Source: Pseudomonas mendocina
GTDB lineage: Bacteria > Pseudomonadota > Gammaproteobacteria > Pseudomonadales > Pseudomonadaceae
DNA: 64,000 nucleotides
Direction: 5' to 3'
Assembly: GCA_037482215.1 (NCBI GenBank)
Contig: CP148074.1
Span: forward strand, 868,001 to 932,000
The first letter of the stretch is position 1; the number at the start of each line of letters is the position of its first letter. Shown here in pieces: positions 56,591 to 64,000 of this stretch. A model generated the notes under the pieces. The model did no database searches and was not told the origin of the DNA. It saw nothing but the letters and a program-made list of their open reading frames with translations. A program made the position numbers and the translations under genes.

Positions 56591-59500
56591 GTGTCTATGC
56601 TGGGTAGGGGCTTGACGTGTTTGCTTCGTGCAGCGTTCGGGATGAGCGTTGCATTGCTGGTTTTGGCCGCCCTGTATGTGAGTTTGGGGCGCGAGCTGAT
56701 GCCGTTGGTGGCCGAGTATCGGTTTGATGCCGAGAGCCGCGCCCAGCAGGCGCTGGGAATGCCCCTGCGAATTACATCCCTAGAGGGTGGCTGGAAAGGC
56801 CTGTCGCCGATTCTGAGCGCAAATGGTGTTCAAGTCGGTGAGGGCGAACAGTCTATCCATCTGGATCACATCAAAATCGTCCCTGATGTTGTCGGCAGTC
56901 TGCTGGCGCTTAAGCCCCAGGTGGCTCGGATTGAGTTTGATGGACTCAATCTTGTCGTGGAGCAGAGTCCTGAGGGTGGCTGGGCAGTTAAGGGCCTGCC
57001 TGAGCGTAAAGATCACGCTCCGTTAGATCTGCCTAAATTGTTCGGGCAGATGCAAATGATCAAGCGCATTACCCTGACTAACAGCCAAGTGACGGTGCTC
57101 ATGCACGGGCAAGACCCTGTGACACTGAGTTACGCCAATCTTAGTTTTAACAATGGCGCCAGGAAGCAGAGCTTGGAAGGCCGCCTGCGACTGCCTGACG
57201 GCCAGCCAGTCGCACTCAAACTGGCAACGTCGATAAATGTCGATAGTTTGCTGGACTCGCGCGCGGATGTTTATTTGACCTTGCCGCAAAGTGATTGGGC
57301 TGCTTGGCTGCCTAAAACCTTGCTGGGTAAGTGGCGAGTGGAGCATTTGCAGCTGGGGGGGGAGGTCTGGGCAGCAGTCGACAAGGGGGCGGTGAGTCGT
57401 GCTGTAACTCACCTGCATGGGCAAGACATAAAGGCGGCTTATGCGGATCGTAAGCCCGTCAGCCTCGATGGTGTTTCGCTCAATGCCTATTACGACTTGA
57501 GCAAGCAGGGTAGCCGCCTCCTGCTGGATAACCTTGCATTCAACAATGGCGATGTACGCTGGGGCGACACTGATATCACTGTCACTCGGCAACTGGCCAC
57601 GGCCGAAGACGGCGAGCACTGGAAGATCGGTATTGACCGGTTTGACCTTGGGCCGCTGCTGCCGTTGGTGACTGCTCTTGCACCTGTGCCGGACGAACAG
57701 ATGCTGCGTGTAGAGCAACTCGCCCCTCGTGGTGAGTTGCGCAATATACAGCTCCAGTTCCGTCCGGGGGCTGATGGGCCTGAGCGTTTCAACTTTGCTG
57801 CTAACCTCCGACGAGTGAGCATTTCGCCTTCCCAAGGTGTGCCGGGTGCTGAGAATGTCAGCGGTAGTATCAGCGGTGATCTGGGGCAGGGCGAGCTGCG
57901 TGTCGACACGCAGGACTTTGCACTGCACCTGAATACCCTCTTTCCTAAGCCATGGCATTACCAGACAGCGAAAGCCTTGTTGAAATGGCAGCTCGATGCG
58001 GATGCCTTCACTCTGCGTGCACCGTATTTACAGGTGGTAGGTGAGGAGGGACCAGTTGCGGGGGATTTCTTGATCCGCCTGCGCAAGGACCCGGCGCTTG
58101 AGGATTACATGGACTTGCGTGTAGGCCTGCGTAACGGCGATGCACGCTTTACTGAAAAGTACTTGCCGAGCTTGTCCCCCGGGCTGAGTAAACCGCTGGA
58201 TCAGTGGTTGAAAACGGCAATACGCGGTGGAGCGGTTGATGAAGGCTTCTTCCAGTATCAGGGATCGCTGAATAAAGGCGCAGCGCCAGAAGCTCGCAGC
58301 ATTAGCCTGTTTTTTGCAGTGCATGACGCCGAGCTTGCATTCCAGCCAGGCTGGCCTTCTTTGCAGGAAGGTCGCGGCACGGTGTTTGTCGAAGACTCTG
58401 GCGTCCGGGTGGCGTTGGACTCTGGCTGTATATTGGATAGCCAAGTGACTAACGCCACTGCGCTTGTCCCTGCAGTAAAACCAGGGGAGAGCCCGCATTT
58501 ACTGGTTGAAGGCAGCCTGAATAGTAGTCTCCCAGATGCACTGAAAATTTTGCAGGAGGCCCCAATCGGCACCCAGTCTGTCTTTGACGGCTGGGAGGGT
58601 AAAGGCGATCTGGATGGCAAGCTGGACTTGAACATACCGCTGCGCAAGGGTGAGGCTCCCGTCGTTGTGGTTGATTTTGCAGCCGATGACGCCGAGCTCA
58701 GCATGCCAACACCGGCTTTGCAGTTCAGTCATCTCAAGGGGGCATTCCGTTATGACACGCGTAGCGGTTTGAGCGCCCCCGACATCCGTGCCCAAGTATT
58801 GGGTCACTCTGTTCGTGCCAAAGCCTTTGCCGAAGGTAGAGGCGGTAAGGCGCGCAGTCGGATTGAAGCCACTGGCCAGATTGGTCTGGAAACCTTGACT
58901 GGTTGGTTAGGTGTGGACCAACCCTTGCCGTTGAGCGGGCGTATACCTTATTTCGTGAATCTGACGTTGGAGGGGCCGGATAGTCAGCTTCGGGTCAGTT
59001 CCTCCCTCAAGGGGCTGAAAATCGACCTGCCAGCACCTTTTGGCAAGCTGGCAGAAGAGGAGCGGCCGTCGGTATGGCGCATGACGCTTGGCGGAGCGGA
59101 GCGTCGTTACTGGTTTGATTACGCGGCATTGGCGAGCCTTTCATTTGCGGCCAGCCCTGGACAGTTCAATCAGGGACGTGGCGAGTTGCGCCTTGCTGAC
59201 GGGCCTGCACGTCTACCGGCTGCGAGGGGGCTGCAGGTGCGTGGTCGATTGGCTGAGCTGAACTGGTCGAAGTGGCAGGAGGCGATCAAACCTTATGCCA
59301 AATCATCAGGCACTCAGTCTCTGCAGTTGTTCAGGGATGCTCAGGTGCGTTTGGGGCGATTCGAGGGGTTTGGTGTAAGTGTTAATGATGCCGAGGTAGG
59401 ACTCAGCCGTGTCAGTTCAAGCTGGCGTGTGAGTGTGGACAGTAAGCAAGTCAGCGGACAAGTCTCGTTGCCCGACCAAAGCGGTGCGCCAATCGCGCTC

Positions 59501-60424
59501 AATTTCAATTACTTGCGCCTCCCGCCTCGCAAAACCGGGAATGACAGCACAGAGGACGTTGATTCGCCAGACACGCTGGCCAGTATCGACCCGAGAAGCG
59601 TCCCGGCGCTGGATGTGAAAGTTGATGCAGTTTTTCTTGGGGACGAGGCGCTTGGGGGGTGGAAGCTCAAGGCCAGACCAAGCACCGCCGGAGTGCGTTT
59701 TTCCGAGCTGGACCTGAATCTAAAGGGGCTTAAAATCGCTGGTGAGTCTACCTGGGAGCATGGCCCGCAAGGTGTTCGCACGCTCTATAAAGGTCGGCTA
59801 GGTGGCAGGGACTTGGCGCAGGTGCTCAGAAATTGGGGATTTGCCCCGACCGCAACCAGTGAATCTTTCCGCCTTGATGTGGATGGTAATTGGCCGGGCT
59901 CTCCAGCCTGGTTCAGCCTCAAGCGCTTCAGTGGCAGCCTCGATGCGTCCCTGCGCAAGGGACAGTTTTCTGAGGTGGACGGCACGGCATCTGCCTTGCG
60001 GGTGTTCGGTCTGTTGAACTTCAACTCTATCGGTCGCCGTTTGCGCCTAGACTTCTCCGACTTGCTGGATAAGGGGCTGAGCTATGACCGCTTTAAGGGT
60101 GTGCTGGCGGCGAGCAATGGGGTGTATGTCACTCGCAGGCCGATAACCCTGGAGGGACCATCGAGTAACTTGGAGCTGGATGGCACACTGGACATGGTCA
60201 GTGACCGTATCGATGCCAAACTGCTCGTGACGCTACCGGTTAGTAACAACTTGCCACTGGCCGCCTTGATTGTTGGGGCTCCGGCCATTGGCGGGGCGTT
60301 GTTCGTGGTAGACAAGCTATTGGGTGATCACGTTGCCCGTTTTGCCAGTGTGCAGTACGACGTTAAAGGCCCTTGGCAGGATCCGCAGATTACCTTTGAC
60401 AAGCCTTTCGAAAAGCCCCGTTAA
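56591..60424 (+). CDS. yhdP: YhdP-family AsmA-like phospholipid transport protein
   Basis: A 1277-residue protein with an N-terminal membrane anchor (about 12-32) and a long periplasmic beta-groove. The start of the mature region, EYRFDAESRAQQALGMPL and ITSLEGGWKGLSPILSANGV, matches TIGR02099, and the C-terminal AsmA_2 region ends with LGDHVARFASVQYDVKGPWQDPQI. YhdP, with TamB and YdbH, carries phospholipids to the outer membrane. A GTG at 56591 or an ATG at 56597 can start it; neither has a clear ribosome-binding site. A run of eight G at 57355-57362 is inside the frame. It follows rng by about 30 bases. Confidence 0.93.
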   Translation: MSMLGRGLTCLLRAAFGMSVALLVLAALYVSLGRELMPLVAEYRFDAESRAQQALGMPLRITSLEGGWKGLSPILSANGVQVGEGEQSIHLDHIKIVPDVVGSLLALKPQVARIEFDGLNLVVEQSPEGGWAVKGLPERKDHAPLDLPKLFGQMQMIKRITLTNSQVTVLMHGQDPVTLSYANLSFNNGARKQSLEGRLRLPDGQPVALKLATSINVDSLLDSRADVYLTLPQSDWAAWLPKTLLGKWRVEHLQLGGEVWAAVDKGAVSRAVTHLHGQDIKAAYADRKPVSLDGVSLNAYYDLSKQGSRLLLDNLAFNNGDVRWGDTDITVTRQLATAEDGEHWKIGIDRFDLGPLLPLVTALAPVPDEQMLRVEQLAPRGELRNIQLQFRPGADGPERFNFAANLRRVSISPSQGVPGAENVSGSISGDLGQGELRVDTQDFALHLNTLFPKPWHYQTAKALLKWQLDADAFTLRAPYLQVVGEEGPVAGDFLIRLRKDPALEDYMDLRVGLRNGDARFTEKYLPSLSPGLSKPLDQWLKTAIRGGAVDEGFFQYQGSLNKGAAPEARSISLFFAVHDAELAFQPGWPSLQEGRGTVFVEDSGVRVALDSGCILDSQVTNATALVPAVKPGESPHLLVEGSLNSSLPDALKILQEAPIGTQSVFDGWEGKGDLDGKLDLNIPLRKGEAPVVVVDFAADDAELSMPTPALQFSHLKGAFRYDTRSGLSAPDIRAQVLGHSVRAKAFAEGRGGKARSRIEATGQIGLETLTGWLGVDQPLPLSGRIPYFVNLTLEGPDSQLRVSSSLKGLKIDLPAPFGKLAEEERPSVWRMTLGGAERRYWFDYAALASLSFAASPGQFNQGRGELRLADGPARLPAARGLQVRGRLAELNWSKWQEAIKPYAKSSGTQSLQLFRDAQVRLGRFEGFGVSVNDAEVGLSRVSSSWRVSVDSKQVSGQVSLPDQSGAPIALNFNYLRLPPRKTGNDSTEDVDSPDTLASIDPRSVPALDVKVDAVFLGDEALGGWKLKARPSTAGVRFSELDLNLKGLKIAGESTWEHGPQGVRTLYKGRLGGRDLAQVLRNWGFAPTATSESFRLDVDGNWPGSPAWFSLKRFSGSLDASLRKGQFSEVDGTASALRVFGLLNFNSIGRRLRLDFSDLLDKGLSYDRFKGVLAASNGVYVTRRPITLEGPSSNLELDGTLDMVSDRIDAKLLVTLPVSNNLPLAALIVGAPAIGGALFVVDKLLGDHVARFASVQYDVKGPWQDPQITFDKPFEKPR

Positions 60425-60503
60425 GCCTCAATTCATCAGACCCGTGCAGTCTTGCAGTCTGCCGGGTAAGCTGGTGTCTGCCTTCCAAAGAGATTGAATT
60501 GCC

Positions 60504-61358
60504 ATGAGCTTTGCCGTGATTCAAATGGTTAGCCAGGATGATGTCCTCGCCAATCTGGCCGAGGCTCGGCGCCTGTTGAGTGATGCTGCCGAGCAGGGGG
60601 CGCAACTGGCTGTGCTGCCAGAAAACTTTGCGGCCATGGGGCGGCGTGATCTGGCGGCTTTGGGGCGGGCTGAGGCCGTAGGTGAGGGGCCAATACTACC
60701 GTGGTTGCAGCAGACTGCACGTGACCTGGGATTATGGATCGTCGCAGGAACGATCCCGCTACCGCCCGATGGCCAGCCAGACGCCAAAGCACATGCCTGC
60801 TCATTATTGATCGATAATCAGGGGCAGAGGGCTGCCCGCTACGACAAGCTGCACCTGTTCGATGTTGATGTGAGTGACAGTCACGGTCGTTACCGTGAGT
60901 CGGATGATTACGCATTTGGTGCACAGGTGGTGGTGGCTGATACGCCGGTGGGGCGTTTGGGAATGACCGTGTGTTATGACCTGCGCTTCCCTGAGTTGTA
61001 CGGCAACCTGCGGGCTGCAGGAGCAGAACTGATCAGTATTCCCGCAGCCTTTACAGCAGTGACAGGTGAGGCCCATTGGCAGGTGCTGACTCGTGCGCGG
61101 GCCATTGAAACCCAATGCTATGTGTTGGCTTGTGGGCAGGGTGGAAGCCATCCGGGTGGGCGCCAGACCTTCGGTCATTCCGCGCTGATAGACCCATGGG
61201 GCCGTGTGCAGGCTGAGCTGCCTGCAGGCCCTGGTGTACTGGTTAGCAAGCGTGATGCTTCTGAGCAAGCCTCAATTCGCCAGCGGATGCCCGTGGCCCA
61301 GCACAAACGATTTTTTGCAGCAGCCGAGCCTCGGCTGCCAGCTTTGGAGAAATTATGA
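60504..61358 (+). CDS. Nitrilase-superfamily amidase, Nit1/deaminated-glutathione amidase type
   Basis: A 284-residue carbon-nitrogen hydrolase. The catalytic triad is Glu40 (VLPENF), Lys115 ([11 protein letters not shown]) and Cys157 ([12 protein letters not shown]). These flanking sequences match the Nit1/YbeM group, which removes the amide from deaminated glutathione; other omega-amidase substrates are possible. The tldD ATG overlaps its stop, so they are coupled. Confidence 0.9.
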   Translation: MSFAVIQMVSQDDVLANLAEARRLLSDAAEQGAQLAVLPENFAAMGRRDLAALGRAEAVGEGPILPWLQQTARDLGLWIVAGTIPLPPDGQPDAKAHACSLLIDNQGQRAARYDKLHLFDVDVSDSHGRYRESDDYAFGAQVVVADTPVGRLGMTVCYDLRFPELYGNLRAAGAELISIPAAFTAVTGEAHWQVLTRARAIETQCYVLACGQGGSHPGGRQTFGHSALIDPWGRVQAELPAGPGVLVSKRDASEQASIRQRMPVAQHKRFFAAAEPRLPALEKL

Positions 61359-62812
61359 GCACTATGTTGGTGTCCGTGAGTGAGCACCTGCTCAACCCGG
61401 GCGGTTTGAGCGTTGAACACTTACCCGGTGTGCTGAGCGAATTAGCTGGCCCCGGTATTGATGCGGCTGACTTGTACTTCCAAAGTCAGGTCTCTGAGAC
61501 CTGGGTGTTGGAAGACGGCATCGTCAAAGAGGGGAGTTTCAACCTTGATCAGGGCGTTGGTGTGCGTGCGCAATCCGGTGAGAAGACAGGCTTTGCCTAC
61601 AGCAATGCGATCACCGCCGATGCGCTGACACAGGCTGCACGTGCGGCCCGTTCGATTGCCCGCTCGGGACAGGAAGGGCGCGTGCAGGCGTTTTCTGCGG
61701 GTGTTCATGCTCCCCTGTACAGTGAAGATAACCCGCTGGATGTATTGAGTCGGGCAGAAAAAGTTGAGTTGCTCAAACGCATCGACGTCGCCACACGGAC
61801 GCTTGATTCACGGATCAAGCAGGTCACGGTAAGCCTTGCCGGTGTCTGGGAGCGCATACTGGTTGCGGCCAATGACGGCACGCTGGGGGCTGATGTGCGC
61901 CCGCTGGTGCGCTTCAACGTCAGTGTCATCGTCGAGCAGAACGGCCGCCGTGAGCGTGGCGGGCATGGCGGTGGCGGGCGTACCGATTACCGCTATTTCC
62001 TGGAAAAGACAGCGAACAACGAAGAGCGCGCCATGGGCTATGCCCGCGAGGCGCTGCGCCAGGCTCTGGTGAATCTGGAGGCTATCGCGGCCCCGGCAGG
62101 CACCATGCCGGTGGTGATGGGCGCAGGCTGGTCTGGAGTGCTGCTGCATGAAGCGGTTGGCCATGGCCTTGAGGGCGATTTCAACCGCAAGGGCAGTTCG
62201 GCCTATAGCGGTCGTGTGGGTGAGCAAGTGGCTTCGAGCCTGTGCACCATTGTTGATGACGGCACTCTCGCATCCCGCCGCGGTTCATTGTGCATGGATG
62301 ATGAAGGCACCCAGACCCAGTGCACCACACTGATCGAGAACGGCGTGCTCAAAGGCTATATGCAGGACAAGCTTAATGCCCGCCTGATGGGTGTTGCCGC
62401 TACTGGCAACGGTCGCCGCGAGTCCTACGCGCATCTGCCGATGCCTCGCATGACTAACACCTACATGTTGGCAGGCGAAAGCGATCCGGAAGAAATCATC
62501 CGCTCGGTGAAAAAGGGCATCTACTGCGCCAACCTCGGTGGCGGTCAGGTGGATATCACCAGCGGCAAGTTTGTGTTCTCCACCAGCGAGGCCTATCTGA
62601 TCGAAGACGGCAAAATTACCGCGCCGGTCAAAGGCGCAACCCTGATCGGTAATGGCCCGGAAGCCATGAGCAAGGTGTCTATGGTCGGCACTGACCTGGC
62701 GCTGGACAGCGGCGTCGGCACCTGCGGTAAGGATGGCCAGTCGGTGCCGGTGGGCGTTGGTCAGCCGACGTTGAAGATTGATGCCATCACCGTCGGTGGA
62801 ACTGGAGCTTAA
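61355..62812 (+). CDS. tldD: Metalloprotease subunit TldD
   Basis: A 485-residue subunit of the TldD/TldE(PmbA) protease. The metal-binding HExxxH is HEAVGH at 265-270 in [14 protein letters not shown], and the ring of glycines and [16 protein letters not shown] further along is typical. With PmbA, encoded from 63676, it degrades unfolded peptides and matures microcin-like peptides. It overlaps the amidase stop by four bases. Confidence 0.97.
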   Translation: MSTMLVSVSEHLLNPGGLSVEHLPGVLSELAGPGIDAADLYFQSQVSETWVLEDGIVKEGSFNLDQGVGVRAQSGEKTGFAYSNAITADALTQAARAARSIARSGQEGRVQAFSAGVHAPLYSEDNPLDVLSRAEKVELLKRIDVATRTLDSRIKQVTVSLAGVWERILVAANDGTLGADVRPLVRFNVSVIVEQNGRRERGGHGGGGRTDYRYFLEKTANNEERAMGYAREALRQALVNLEAIAAPAGTMPVVMGAGWSGVLLHEAVGHGLEGDFNRKGSSAYSGRVGEQVASSLCTIVDDGTLASRRGSLCMDDEGTQTQCTTLIENGVLKGYMQDKLNARLMGVAATGNGRRESYAHLPMPRMTNTYMLAGESDPEEIIRSVKKGIYCANLGGGQVDITSGKFVFSTSEAYLIEDGKITAPVKGATLIGNGPEAMSKVSMVGTDLALDSGVGTCGKDGQSVPVGVGQPTLKIDAITVGGTGA

Positions 62813-62816
62813 GTGC

Positions 62817-63023
62817 TTGGATTACGTCCTGAGTGTGCTGTTTGAGGTCGTTATCGAACGGTGTTGTTATCACTTGGGACGCTGGTCCGTGATCGCCGTG
62901 ACATTGGGCACTTTTCGCCCAACAAGAACGGTACGCAGTGAGCGATGGTTAGTGGCGTTGGGCGTGATTGAATTGCTAGCGCTGCTGCTCGGTGGGTTTG
63001 TGTGGTGGCTTTACCATGGGTAG
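62817..63023 (+). CDS. Small membrane protein (68 residues), possible
   Basis: A short frame after tldD. Its N-terminal LDYVLSVLFEVVIERCCYHLG is amphipathic and hydrophobic, the middle reads VIAVTLGTFRPT and the C-terminus LVALGVIELLALLLGGFVWWLY is a clear membrane segment. The pattern CYxxG...TLGxxRP resembles small Pseudomonas membrane proteins I have seen in outline, but I cannot name a family. A TTG at 62817 with GGAG at a fair distance is the likeliest start; earlier starts lie within tldD. A hairpin follows its stop. Confidence 0.6.
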   Translation: MDYVLSVLFEVVIERCCYHLGRWSVIAVTLGTFRPTRTVRSERWLVALGVIELLALLLGGFVWWLYHG

Positions 63024-63044
63024 ATCATTGCGATCTCCCATGGT
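63013..63044. terminator. Hairpin between the small membrane gene and darP
   Basis: ACCATGGGTAGATC pairs with GATCTCCCATGGT around loop ATTGC, with a one-base bulge. It overlaps the stop of the small plus-strand gene and lies in the 28-base gap to the converging darP. No T tract on either side. Confidence 0.55.
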
Positions 63045-63051
63045 GAGCAAA

Positions 63052-63573
63052 TCAACGTAAGCCGCGCTGAGTTTCATCCAGGTCGCGGATGTATTTGAAG
63101 ATCTTGCGCGCAGCGGTTGGCGTTTTGTTGTGGGCAAGTTCGTGTTGGGCGTGGCGGATCAGGCCGCGCAGGTGTTGGCGGTCGGTTTCGGGGTAATCGT
63201 TGACGAAGGCTTCAAGCGTTTCGTCATTGCCCGCGATCAGACGGTCACGCCAGCGTTCCAGGTTGTGGAAACGCTCGTTGTACTGACGGGTTGAGGCATC
63301 AACCTGATCGAGAATGTTGAGGATGGCTTCGGCATCCTGATCACGCATCAAGCGGCCAATAAACTGGATATGACGTTTTTTGGCAGCGTTAGCGGTGTGT
63401 TTCGGGGCCTCGGCGAGCGCACGACGCAGCTCGTCGGTCAGAGGCATTTTGTTGAGCAGGTCCGGTTTGACCGTTGTGAGACGCTGGCCCAGCTCCTGTA
63501 GCGCATGCAGTTCGCGCTTGATCTGGCTTTTGCTTTTCTCGCCGGAGAAGTCGTCGTCGAAATATTCAGACAT
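63052..63573 (-). CDS. darP: 50S ribosome-associated protein DarP (YjgA)
   Basis: A 173-residue, helical DUF615 protein. [21 protein letters not shown] and [17 protein letters not shown] are family hallmarks. It associates with late 50S assembly intermediates and aids peptidyl-transferase-centre maturation in E. coli. I use the ATG at 63573; the frame extends upstream but the family starts here. It lies between tldD and pmbA on the opposite strand, the usual Pseudomonas arrangement. Confidence 0.95.
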   Translation of the reverse strand: MSEYFDDDFSGEKSKSQIKRELHALQELGQRLTTVKPDLLNKMPLTDELRRALAEAPKHTANAAKKRHIQFIGRLMRDQDAEAILNILDQVDASTRQYNERFHNLERWRDRLIAGNDETLEAFVNDYPETDRQHLRGLIRHAQHELAHNKTPTAARKIFKYIRDLDETQRGLR

Positions 63574-63675
63574 GTCGGTGTTCCAGTGGATAACGCCGAC
63601 ATGATAGCAGCAAGTTACCAGCTGCAAGTGTCTGGCCTTTGTGCCGCGCTTGGCCGCTATAAGTCAGGAGTGTTT

Positions 63676-64000
63676 ATGAGTGCAGTAGATAGCGTCGGCC
63701 CACAAGCCGTGCCGCAATTGCAGGCCCAGGTCGAGCAGATTCTTGCCGAAGCAAAAAAACAGGGCGCAACGGCTTGCGAAGTGGCTGTTTCGGCGGGGCA
63801 GGGCTTGTCCACATCGGTGCGTCAGGGCGACGTGGAGACGGTGGAGTTCAATCGCGATCAAGGTTTTGGCATCACCCTATACGTTGGTCAGCGCAAAGGC
63901 TCAGCCAGTACGTCGGCTACTGGTGAAGCGGCCATCCGTGAAACTGTTGCAGCCGCACTGGCGATTGCTAAGCATGCATCTGAGGATGATTGCTCAGGGC
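63676..64000 (+). CDS. pmbA: PmbA/TldE metalloprotease subunit, 5' part only
   Basis: The first 108 codons of pmbA; the gene runs past the window end. The N-terminus has the TldE pattern QVEQILAEAKKQGATACEVAVS, then TVEFNRDQGFGITLYVGQRKGSAST. AGGAG sits six bases before the ATG. It would pair with TldD encoded at 61355-62812. No abnormality is visible in the part present. Confidence 0.95.
   Translation, partial: MSAVDSVGPQAVPQLQAQVEQILAEAKKQGATACEVAVSAGQGLSTSVRQGDVETVEFNRDQGFGITLYVGQRKGSASTSATGEAAIRETVAAALAIAKHASEDDCSG

Noticed and set aside
57023..57958. 311-codon minus-strand open frame
   Set aside because: Antisense to yhdP, no motif and no start signal.

Overview
The window reads as a chromosomal segment of a Pseudomonas species. 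GC looks to be in the high fifties by eye (not counted). Gene content and order match known Pseudomonas neighbourhoods: phaJ4–lrgAB–mpg–proA–nadD–rsfS–rlmH–mrdA–rodA–sltB1–rlpA–dacC–lipB–lipA–holA–lptE–leuS, then the opdP/dpp dipeptide locus with roxSR, then gatCAB–mreBCD–maf–rng–yhdP–tldD–darP–pmbA. A Pseudomonas-type REP pair lies at 1090-1155. I see no phage, transposase, CRISPR array, rRNA or tRNA. The genes are almost all core genome and the coding density is high.

Layout. 1-12205: a truncated MORN-repeat lipoprotein, phaJ4, an LrgA/LrgB pair with a Lon-N domain protein, a DedA-PAP2 fusion, the alkyladenine glycosylase Mpg, a Tat-exported PhoD-type phosphatase, an exported metallo-beta-lactamase-fold hydrolase, a four-gene winged-helix/GTPase/roadblock/roadblock operon, and an AEC permease. 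12471-23759: proA, nadD, rsfS and rlmH, then the cell-elongation cluster mrdA-rodA-sltB1-rlpA-dacC, then ybeD-lipB-lipA. 23810-31836: a soluble two-PAS chemotaxis-type transducer, a second MltB-family transglycosylase (sltB3/sltH), arfA, holA, lptE, leuS and a zinc-ribbon protein. 31951-40706: the dipeptide ABC transporter dppBCDF with two binding proteins and an OprD-family porin, all on the minus strand. 40878-48178: a SIMPL-domain protein, the redox two-component system roxSR, CitMHS and AEC transporters, a CMD-family decarboxylase, a Ca/Na antiporter and a short RlpA-like lipoprotein. 48255-64000: gatCAB, mreBCD, maf, rng, yhdP, a nitrilase-family amidase, tldD, a small membrane protein, darP and the start of pmbA.

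How the genes work together. Two halves of the rod-shape machinery lie about 33 kb apart here: PBP2/RodA with SltB1, RlpA and DacC, and MreBCD. Peptidoglycan turnover is represented by two MltB-family enzymes and two RlpA-type double-psi-beta-barrel proteins. The dpp block forms a complete uptake route from outer-membrane porin through binding proteins to permease and ATPases. arfA carries an intrinsic terminator inside its own reading frame, the known design for self-limiting ribosome-rescue factors. The least explained element is the roadblock/GTPase operon at 8872-10879, which resembles actinobacterial conservons and MglA/MglB pairs but has no kinase beside it and a GTPase with a degenerate G4 motif. 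The join between the leuS block and the dpp block near 31.9 kb brings together loci that, as I recall, are far apart in P. aeruginosa and P. putida.
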